Assembly (NCBI GenBank): GCA_030062745.1
Contig: CP099854.1
Span: 9,140,014-9,204,013, forward strand
Reading direction: 5' to 3'
Origin: Capitulum mitella
Lineage: Eukaryota; Arthropoda; Thecostraca; Pollicipedomorpha; Pollicipedidae
DNA: 64,000 bases
Part shown: piece after piece, positions 45,831-55,354 of the stretch
Position numbering within the stretch: position 1 is the first letter of the stretch
How the letters are laid out: every line of letters begins with the position of its first letter
The notes under the pieces: generated by a model
The model's database searches: none
What the model was told of the DNA's origin: nothing
What the model saw: the letters and a program-made list of their open reading frames with translations, nothing else
Made by a program: the position numbers and the translations under genes

Positions 45831-47100
45831 ACACAGCGTATGTCAGTCCTGAAAAAGGTGCGAAGTGGGGTCTTACTCCGCTTAAAAAGGACCAGGCCCT
45901 GGTATTGGTGGGCCTCGTGCGTCCCCGTGCTGGGCAACGCCACCCCGCCCATCCACGGCCCATGATGATAGTTCTTTGTACGTTGATCAGGGTACCGGAA
46001 GTTTCACTGGGCGGCTCCGTGGCTAAAAGTCCCGCGTCCCTGACGATGACCGGTATATTACTCTGCGTACGACTGTTGCCCTGTCAGTTAATGCCCTGTC
46101 CACTAAGTCAATTGCCTGAGATTTTTGCAATGGCTTGCACTGAAAAGCTTTCAATTCACTCCACGCTGGTGCTTTTTGCGCCTGCCCAGTTTCTATGGCA
46201 TTTCTGGTCGCGTTCCATTAGACCTTTTTTTATTCCCTTCCCGTTAATGGGTAGGCAGGAGTATCCCTCCATGCCTGGTTGATCCAGTTACATGAAATAT
46301 CATGGTTTGTACACTGCCTGAAGAATTGCTTTTTGTTACACCATTCACCGCTATTCTCTTTTCCTAAATCTACTCCCGCCACCGCTGATGGTTACTGATG
46401 GGCCTCGCGAACCGGGCAGGCAGGCGGCAGGCAGGTAATGCCGCCCAGTTCGTGAGGAATCCCATGCTCGGACATGAACTGAGGTTAATAAAAAGAGAAA
46501 TGTAAATGAAAAAGAAGAGGAGAGGAACACAAACAAATCAAAATCGAAAAGAAGAACATGAACACAAACTCTTTTGAGAGCTGTTTTCCTCCTTGGGACA
46601 CGGAAATTGCAGGAAATATGTTACCAACTGTTTCATTCCACCTTTTCGGAGACACCATTGGTAGAGAGAAAAGCATACAATTTGTAGGAGAGACAGCCAT
46701 TTCAGGCTTTGTCAGATGCTGTACGACTAAGTCCGTGGTGTTTTTTTTCAACTGCAGCCGGCACTATGACCTGGATAGTGGTTCGCAGAAATAACCCTTA
46801 AAATACACCAATTGCCTGTGTCCGGGAATTGGCTATTGCTCCACATTCACATCTCGCGCCACAAACGGCCAATTTCCGGAGCGCGCGCTGCGTCACGTGA
46901 GACGGAAACCGACGCTCTGGGGCGTATGATCGGAAGGTCGGGCTCCGGGCACCGACCAGCCGTAGCGGCGTACCAGATCCTTCATCGTTGTTGGTCTGCT
47001 TTTCTCACGTCCTTTTGTTTACCTTTGCGACCCCGTTGCTGCCACCAAACGCCTTCCAACTGGTAATCACACATTTGACTACTTTAGATAACACCATCGT
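45831..47100. other. Central 1.2-kb segment between inverted arrays
   Basis: No repeat units. A plus-strand frame (45722-46282, entering from the array) and shorter ones (46558-46794) have no recognisable domain. A TTAATAAAAAGAGAAA A-rich patch lies near 46486. If the whole structure is a transposon, this is where a coding region would be expected; I cannot identify one. Confidence 0.4.
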
Positions 47101-48689
47101 TTGGCTCCCATGCTCTCATTGCACGTGACCGATGAAGTACAGACCTCTGACCCTCCGCGCTGCTTGGCGTTCGTGCATACACGCGAAGGAAATGACTTTT
47201 GACGGCAATAAGGTGCGCGGCCATTGACACTTCGCAGTATGCCATCTATGCTGCGACACCAGAAGGTGTCTTGGTATGTTCCCGTACTGACATCTCACAT
47301 GACAGGTGAGTTTCGAACGTCTCTGGCACTCCGAACTGATGTTGTGCACTTGCATAAAAGGTGGCTTTTGATCGTATGAAAGCACACGGGCCAATTAGCA
47401 TTGATACTTTAGAATATGCAATCGACTGTGTAATACCGGAAGGTGTCTTGGCGTATTCCCATGCGTCCCTGATGAGTTTTGTAACTCTCTGGCATTCCGA
47501 ACTGGTTGCTGTGTACTTGTACAGGAGATGGCTTTTGATCGTATTTAAAGCTCACGGACCATTAGTACTGACACCTAGAGATATGCAACCGATTGTGACA
47601 CTGCAAGTTGGGGTGTTCCCGTACGCGCTTGGAGAGGTTTGGAACTTTCTGCCAACCCCAACTGGTTGGCGAGCACTTGTATAGGAGATTGTTTTGCACC
47701 GTATTATAGCACACTGCCCAATTAGCACTGACACTTAGAAATATGCAGTCAATGGTTTGACACGGGAAGGTGCCTTGGTATGTTCCCATGCTGCCTTTGC
47801 ACGTGACTGATGATTTTCAGACATCTCTAGCACTCTGAACTGGTTGACGTGCATTTATTTGTAAAAGAGATGGTTTTGATCCTATTAAAGCATAGGGGCC
47901 GATTAGTAATGCCACGTAAGGATATGCAATCGATGGTGTGGAACCAGAAGGTGTCTTGGTATGTCCATCACTCGCATTCCACGCGACTGATGAGTATCGG
48001 ACGTCTAGTCTCTGGCACTCTGAACTGTTTGCGTGCACTTGTATAGGAGGCTTTTGATCGCACATGGGCCCTTAACATTAAAAGTCAGAGCTATGTAATC
48101 GATTGTGTGACACTAGACGGTGTTTTGGTGTGTTCTCATACGCGCCTGATGACTTTTGGAACTCTCTGGCATTCCGAAATGGTTGGCGCGCACTTGTGTA
48201 GGAGATACTTTTCACAGTTTTAAACACGAGTCAATTGGTATTGATACTTAGAGATCTGCAATCGATTGCGTGGCAACGGAAGGTGTGCTGGTGTGTTTCC
48301 TCACCTGGATTCCACGTACGTGATGAGTGTCAGACCTGCCTGACACTTCGAACTGGTTGGTGTGCACTTACAAAGGAGGTGGCTTTCCACGTTATTAAAG
48401 CATACGGGTCAATTAGCATTGACATAAAATACAAACAGTTGATATGACAACAGGTGTCTTGGAACGTTCCCATATTGCCCTTGCACAAGACTGATGAGTT
48501 TCGGGCATCTCTGGCATTCCGAACTGGTTGGCGTACTCTTGTATAGGAGATGGGTTTTGATCGTATTGAAGCACACGGGCCATTAGCACTGACACCTAGA
48601 GATATACTACCTATTGCGTGACACTGTAATGTGTTTTGGAACGTTATCGAATCGATATTGAACGCGACTGTTTAATTTCGGATGTCTTC
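47101..48689 (-). repeat. 177-bp array, reverse orientation
   Basis: The same unit on the opposite strand: CCGAACTGGTTGGCGTGCAC-type markers near 47332, 47497, 47661, 47838, 48015, 48173, 48349 and 48519, about 157-178 bp apart, with AGGTGTCTTGGTATGTTCCC and GAGATGGCTTTTGATCGTAT blocks. Units are as diverged as in the forward array. Confidence 0.9.
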
Positions 48690-48766
48690 GACAATTTAGA
48701 CCGGATTGCGTGTTTCCTGTCAATGACGCCATTTTGATCACCACTTAGAATAGGTGAGCATTAGCA
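48690..48766 (+). repeat. Right copy of the 80-bp inverted arm
   Basis: GACCGGATTGCGTGTTTCCT through GCATTAGCAAGGTACG, the diverged reverse complement of 41445-41525. It directly abuts the last array unit. Confidence 0.75.
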
Positions 48767-49328
48767 AGGTACGGCCTGGTTGATGTTTTTTTTTTCTACC
48801 CGAAATGTTTACCATGGAGTAACAGGAATTATTTCATGATTTATTATGGGAAACAGCTGCAGAATGCAGTGGTTAAAAGATGCGCTGGTAGTTATCTGTT
48901 ATAGCGACAAGAGATGAGTTAGTGGGCGCCGAATGACCTTGTAGTCGGTGCGCCCCTAAGCTCCAATAACCAACCAAGATGTGATTTAGGACGATGATGG
49001 TGCTCCAGTGCACAACATTTTTGTATTCTTGCAACAGCTGACGTTTGCTTTTGCCACGCGCGCCTCATATGCATCATCCTGTTTGTCTGAATAATGGCGT
49101 GCGCTTCTAAAGGACTACCCCAAATGTCTTCGATTTTTCGGTTCAAAACAAATGAAAACTGCCGTCGGCCGATACAAAATGCTTTAAATCACTTGAAAAA
49201 CTCAGGTTTGGTGAGAGGTTAGATAAGGAAGTTTCCTTGTGAAACATTCTGAATCTTATGGAGAATATGTGTGTTAAGAGAGCATTTCCATATGTGTCAC
49301 ATGCCATATCAAATACATTGCAAGTATT

Positions 49329-49770
49329 CATAGGCGGATCCAGGTGCCTAAAAAGAGGGGTCAGTAACTTCATAGTGATAAATGACTTTTATTTCGCCAA
49401 TCGCGTCATAATTTCTCAGGAAAAGGAAATAAAAAATCGTCTTTTGCATTGCCCTCGAGCCATCTCTGATTTCTATTTTTACTGAAATGGCATCTGATCG
49501 CAATATATGTGGAACTAGCAAAACCACTCGCAGAGATCCAGATGTCCGTTAGGCCCACTGAACAAGTCATTGGACGAAATATGCACTCAAAAACCGATGT
49601 CTGGAGACGCCCTTTGCAGCACATGTAGTGTAAATTACGATGTGCGTAAATTAGGATAAAGATGTATATATCATACATCAACTTTGTTTTGCTCACAATA
49701 ATGAGCCATAAATTCTTAGTAAGATGAAAATATAAATACCTCATTTCACATGCCCTTGGATCCGCCAATG
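49329..49770. mobile_element. Inverted-repeat element with GGCGGATCCA ends
   Basis: 442 bp bounded by CATAGGCGGATCCAGG and, inverted, CATTGGCGGATCCAAG. AT-rich interior, no coding frame. No target duplication seen. The termini resemble those of the CAGAGGCGGATT element at 27266. Confidence 0.6.
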
Positions 49771-49959
49771 CCCAACATTTGTCTTAAAAATACTTGAAAG
49801 TGTAAAGGTTACACATATGTCGACCCTATGGACTGTCCAAGACATTATAAAATACATCAAAATAGCACATGACCATGTCGAAGTGTGCGATCTCCATAAA
49901 ACGCGGTGTTCCTCAAACATGCACCCCCAAATGTCTTGTAACCGTCTGTGGAATAGGTA

Positions 49960-50088
49960 AATTTTTAAATTTCTTCTCAGGGAATTCCCCAAGTTTCGTG
50001 AAGCAGCTCCCAAAAGCCCGGGAATGGCGAGAAAAAACGGAAGGGGGCAGAATCTTCCACTCCTCCCCTAGCAGGGAATAGTACTAAC
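49960..50088 (-). repeat. End fragment of a TTAA-type element
   Basis: The minus strand from 50088 reads ACTATTCCCTGC, a run of purines, GATTCTGCCCCCTTC, TCGCCATTCCCGGGCTTTT and CACGAAACTTGG, the same succession as the left end of copy A but diverged. It stops after about 130 bp. Closest to the diverged copy at 6755. Confidence 0.6.
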
Positions 50089-50279
50089 GAAAAAACATGG
50101 TCCACAAAGCCCTAGTACCTATCCTGCCAACCTAGATGTGATATGATGGCAACTGATCCTCATGTGAATACATTTCAAATGAAGTACGTTTTATTCTTTA
50201 AGTTCTCTTCGCATACTGCAGATTTGTTCATTCACATAATACAAAAAAATACGTTTCATGACGTGTCGCACGGAGTGTC

Positions 50280-50600
50280 GGCTCCGAGCAGGTTCCTGTT
50301 CGATCGGCGCCGCCCGGTCAGCAGGCTGAGGGCGCTCTCCGACAACTGGACGGGCGCGGCCGGCCGCCGCCGGCCCTGACCACGGCGGACCAGGGCTCGC
50401 GTGACAACAGAGGCGGACCGCCGCCACCGCCGCCGCCCCGAGTCACGGGGTTATTTATTGCCTGCCACCCCGCGGCGACGCCCGAGGCAGTTCTGCTTAG
50501 TCGCGCGGCTATCCAGTACTGTCCGGCTCTGAAACGGTCTGCTACAAGGTGACAGCGCGTCCAGGAGCGGTCGGAAGCTGACAGTTGAAGTCACGAATAT
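50280..50600. other. GC-rich patch, possible exon or island
   Basis: A sudden GC-rich block in AT-rich surroundings, open in plus frames with Pro/Arg-rich translations (a CCGCCGCCAC tract near 50419-50432). No domain or paired splice sites. Nothing firm. Confidence 0.2.
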
Positions 50601-51016
50601 CCACGGAAAGTTTTCCTTTTAACGCTGCCACGTCTTTTTAGATGTTCAGCATTAGTGTTCGGGTATCCGTTTGTTTGGAAGCCACCGGAACAAGTGATTT
50701 TAGGAAGCTGCGCAAAACGCGAGCACGGCCTGCATGTATTTTTGTGTTGTTTCCCAGCATTGTGTTATCTGTACTGGGAGAAAATAGCGAAATTATCCGA
50801 CGGTAGTGGGAAACATGAAGTCCTTCCTTTGGGTATGTCTATGAACAGGTCCTCGCGCTCTTGTAATTGCCGGGTCTCTCACAGCTCGTCCACATTGAAA
50901 ACCACGTCATCATGACTAGATGACACGAAGTCACTTAAATGAGATAGAGATCACGTTTCACATTCTGTTTCGACCCTGCCAAGCGCGTCGTAAATGATGC
51001 GGACTTCGTCACGGGT

Positions 51017-51334
51017 TTACACCATGGCGCGCAGATCGAGCAGGATGGCGTCAGAGATGCCGGACGAATGCAGGCCTCCTGATCCACTGCTAGTCTCAGC
51101 GAGGCTGCCGAAGCCCGAGCCGGTCTGCTCGTCGGACGTCCACAGCCTGCCGTCTGCACGTGCGCTGGGCCGGCACCACAGCGACAGGCCGACCTCCGAG
51201 TACCGCACAGAGTCGGCTGGCGGCCCTGTGTCGCGGAATACGAAATCCCGCCTGTTGTTTACGCACCATACGCCAGTCAGTTCATTAGCCGTGATTTTCT
51301 CCTCGGTGAATGGTTTCCTGCGCCAACGCGACAC
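51017..51334 (-). other. Unassigned 105-codon open frame
   Basis: Composition is balanced and protein-like (ELTGVWCVNNRRDFVFRDTG, then SEVGLSLWCRP and SSGISDAILLDLRAM). A GCGCAG acceptor-like site at about 51317 would start it internally. I know no family for it. It could be an exon of an unseen gene or transposon-derived. Confidence 0.2.
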
Positions 51335-51898
51335 GTTGACACTCGCAGCGGTGATCGAGTTCTTTGTCCTTATCCATTACCTGAATTGCAGGTGCATGGT
51401 TTATAATGCCTGATTATTATTGGTATTAATCCATTACTCTTGCGGAATAGCAAGTGAAGGGCTCAACTGAGAAAAAGCGCGTGATTGTTGACGGGAAACA
51501 AGCGGAATACTCCCGCGGACGAAAAACCAATCGCATCATGAAGCACAGAACTCACCATATCAACTCATATCAACTCATCTGTACGGCATACAGGCGAACG
51601 GCGAGCGGACTCATCAGCCGGCGTCGTCGTACCGCGTCCCGAAACCTCTGCCCCGTGCGGTCACGTGACCCGGCGCGGCACGTGACGGAATCGATCACGC
51701 CCGCGGGGGCCGATCTGTAATTCCGGTCTGCCGGTGGATATGCGGGCGGCCGGCGGCGGCGGCGGCGGCGGCGACGACACGCCGGCACGGCGCCGTCGCG
51801 GCCGGCGGCAGGCCGGCGTCACGGCGAGGTGTCACGGCGAGGCGTCACGGGGCGTGACGTGCGGCGAGAGTGCCGTGACGGCTCAGCAGGCGGCCGGA

Positions 51899-52065
51899 CA
51901 GCGAGAGAGAGGGAGAGAAACAGAGGGGGAGAGGAGGGACAGACAGACAGAGAGAGAGGGAAAGGGAGGGAGGGGAGAGGGAGACAAAGACAGAGAGAGA
52001 GAGACAGACAGACAGATAGACAGAGGGAGAGAGAGACGGCCAGAGAGAGAGAGAGAGAAAAAGAG
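51899..52065. repeat. (GA)n-rich purine tract
   Basis: About 165 bp of GAGAGA, GGGA and GACAGACA units on the plus strand, next to a (CGG)n run at about 51746-51772. Confidence 0.95.
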
Positions 52066-52216
52066 GGGACGCGGAGGCTGCAATGTCTGCGAGGGAGTCG
52101 GTAGGCGGCGACAGCTCTGCCGGGAGGTCGGAGGACACGGCCAGAAGGCGCCAGGACAGGAGAGGGAGTCCGCCGACTGTCCGGACACGGCACCGGCTAG
52201 AGCTGAGAATTCGCAC

Positions 52217-52812
52217 GCGTCCTGGGATTCGAATCCTAGGGTGGGTGGATTCAGATTCAGGTCTGAACAGCTTCGAGTCTTTTGCATCGAAATCACGAAA
52301 TTTTTAACGTCCCCTTGTTCCCGTTTGCAATTTAGTTAAATGTAGTTTCCGTTTTTAAACTGATTTATGGCGGTTTAAACTGATTTGTGCGAAGATGGGA
52401 AGCGATCCTCCACCAACCAACTCTGTTTCAGTCGATACAAAGGACGTCTTACCTTCGTTCCCACAGCAAACCAGCGAAACACGTTGGTGGCCGACTGAAA
52501 CCAGTAGCCACAGCAGCCGAGTCAAGCAATAAACAATATAATGTAATGCAGCGCAGGACAGGGGGCTCGGTCCGATGCAGCAACGACAAATACATGTTAG
52601 ATTTAGCATACTCGAAGGAAATTTGAGCATAGGGCACGTTTCAATGCATTTGTTCTTATGTTTACGTAATGGTTTTCAGGATTCAGCTGGGTCTTTTTTA
52701 GGATTCGAATCTTGATTTTCAGTGTTCGATTCCTCGTTTTCAGGATTCTAGGGTTCGCAAGTTTCGAGTCTATTCGAATCTATTCAAACCGTGCGAATCC
52801 GAATCCTCGGCT
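52217..52812. repeat. AT-rich insert framed by GATTCGAATC motifs
   Basis: GGATTCGAATCCTAGG near 52225, then GATTCAGATTCAGG, and at the other end GATTCGAATCTTG (52702), TTCGAATCTATTC and CCGAATCCTCGG (52799). The ends lie in GC-rich DNA and the inside is AT-rich, suggesting an inserted element with GATTCGAAT-rich subterminal repeats. No target duplication is established. Confidence 0.45.
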
Positions 52813-53232
52813 CCAGCACCGGGACGCCGAAGACACCGCGCCGCCAATGATACGAACCAGCGGCGAAAAAGCGGCGAACGGAGGGCGGACGGTGGCCGGC
52901 CGCCCACAGTGGCCACACGGAGAACGCCCCACTCAGAGATGGTCAGGAGGTCAAGGCGACACGCTGACGGCGGCGCGGGCGGTCCGTGAGGGGGCGGTGG
53001 AGCTGCAACTTATGAGCCGTTTATGAGTTTATGCAGTTTATCAGGCCCACAGTCAGCGGGTTTTTGGAGCCCGCAGGGCTTTCTGCGTGCTTTGCCAGCT
53101 GGTCTGCGGGCTTCCGCGGGCTCTAACAGCCTTATGTGTTCAATTTTTAATTTTCAGCTGCAAGAGTTGAGAAAGCTTTTTTCTGCGGGTGCAAAGCTAA
53201 ACTATGGTAACAAGCACAGAATAACATGTCAG

Positions 53233-53278
<46 letters not shown>

Positions 53279-54559
53279 GTAATATATATAAAACCGTATC
53301 AACGTGAGGAAAAGTGATCTTATTTGGTTCTTTGAATACACATTTTGTAATAAATCGACATGTTACAAAGCAAATCTGGACCAGGTCACAAGCTGGTGAA
53401 CCTTAACATTTGATGACCTTGCCCCCCACTGACTCTGGATTTGTTCTTGGTATATCCATCACCCTCAGTTATCCCAGAGTGATGTCGGCTGATAACGTTC
53501 AAACGGTAATCTTACGTAGAACGCTTGTCCTCTCGCAAAGCTCCCATTAACCTGCGACCACCATTGTTTTCGTCATGTTTCTTTCACTTAAAATGCTTCA
53601 AAACTTCGGAAATTCCCGGTCAGTTTTCGACTTCTTTGCGTCAATCGACGAGTTATCCAACTGCCTTAAATGTCACAAAGCAGCAGTAGCCAGCTCCGAG
53701 CTGTTGTCGAGGTTTCCACGGAAAACAGGTGGGGGCACGAAAACGCCCGCTCCCTCCCAATGCGCGTCTTAATGTCAAATTGCCAGATAATTTTGAATTG
53801 AGCCCACTGCACTCCACACGCCACTTACTTTGAAAATGTACTTTGGCTGAAGAGTAATTATGAAATTCTGACAGCTGTTCGCATGTCTATTCGCCTGTCT
53901 ATTCTTTAATCTTGAGATGTTCTGCAGACTTAAGCACGTTTACACACATGAATACTTCACAAGTGTGGGAGTACACATATTTTTTTATTAATTGCAGTGT
54001 ATGAAACATTTGGTAAGAATCGATGTGATAAAACAGTCCTATTCCTGTATTAATGCACATTCCTGTTTGTTCAAGAAGTTCAAAGCGGCCTTAAAATAAC
54101 AGATAAAAGTGAAATTTTTTTATGTTTAAAATTCTCCTCGATTTAAAGAAAGTTTGGACTGCGGGCCCGTGCGGGCTTTTCTGGCTGCAAAATTTGCATG
54201 GGACAGATGCGGGTATTTAGATCTAGCTCGCATGACGGGCCGCGTTTTAAAGTTCCTAGGAGTGGCAGCACTAGGTGACGGCACGCCCGTCCGGTGCGGC
54301 AGAAACAGACCAAAACCGTCAGCAGTCGGCAACGAGCAAGCCGCCGCCATTTCGAATCTCATGCACCGTCAGCGCACGAACGTCGCCCCTAAACCTCCTA
54401 CAGAACCTAAACCTAAACCTCCTACGCCGGACGGCGGACTGCGCTGCGCAGCTGTGGCGAGATTTATCCGCCGGCACGTGAGCAGCCCCGCTGATGTCCT
54501 CCGGTTGATACATTATCTCTCCGGCTATCGGAAAATCGATGTTGAGTTTCGGTGAGGCG
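52813..54559. other. Intergenic, (AT)n tract, no gene supported
   Basis: An (AT)n tract lies at about 53236-53273. AGCCCGCAGGGC-type motifs occur near 53070-53130 and GCGGGCCCGTGCGGGC near 54160. A plus frame at 54154-54555 (133 codons) is not identifiable. Confidence 0.4.
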
Positions 54560-55354
54560 TGCGCCCGTTTCACTGCGGTCCTGAGACGGCAGTCGAGCGT
54601 CGGCGGTGTTGGCGGCCTGGCGGGCTGCGTACGTCCGGGCGAGGACGGAGGCGGAGCGAGACCCGGTGCTCGTGACTGCAGCGAGGCGCCCGCGAGCCGG
54701 ACTGGCGACAGGGCGCCTTCCGCACGTGATACTGCGCTGCGAGAAGCTGGAAGAGGTCGAGCTGCGCCACTGAAACGTGAGAGGCCACACCCTCGGCAGG
54801 CAACCGAACGTCCGACGCGGGCCGAGGACCACCCCAGCAGGCTGTTGTGGCCCGCGCGAACAGACCCGCCGACAGGCGTGCTGGCATCCGCCGTCAGCGG
54901 CGTCCGCCGGCGGTCGGACCTGACCGTCCCGCCGTTGACTCACCGCGACGGCCGGAAAAAACAACCGCGGAATTTTCCGGACGGTCACTCGCGCCGTGCC
55001 GACCGGTGACGTTCACAGAGGCGCCCGCTGGTCGGAGCGGGCTGGTGAGCAGCTGTGCGCGCACGGCCGGGGCTGCGGACGATCGCGCCGCTCGGCGGCA
55101 CGGCGGCGCCGGTCAGTCGGTGGGCGGCGGGCGCGCAGACGGAGCGGTCACGTCTGCGGGACGGAGCACCGAGTGGTCACGGCCCCCTGAACGCCATCCT
55201 GTGAGCCGGACCGTCCCGTCTGACGATTGACTGACGGTCTGACCGCGCCGGGTTCTGTCGAGGCAGGAACTGACCCCGCACCGGCCCGGCGAGCCACCGC
55301 CGCACGCCTGTCGAACCGCCGGCCGCGCGAGCCAGCCAGCCAGCCGGCGCCGCC
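54560..55354 (+). promoter_or_regulatory. GC-rich island upstream of villin-like gene
   Basis: Very GC- and CpG-rich, ending in CCGCC directly before the ATG. Probably holds the promoter and 5' leader. One plus frame near 54590-54775 reads protein-like (LPHVILRCEKLEEVELRH, then stop) but is unassigned. No TATA box seen. Confidence 0.35.

Noticed and set aside
46271-46284. CCTGGTTGATCC, identical to the start of small-subunit rRNA
   Set aside because: Only 12 bases match and the following sequence (AGTTACATG) is not rRNA, so it is a chance match.
42479-48689. Possible CRISPR-like or coding repeat
   Set aside because: The units are 177 bp, diverged throughout and without a repeat/spacer pattern. 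Translations are repeat by-products with frequent stops.
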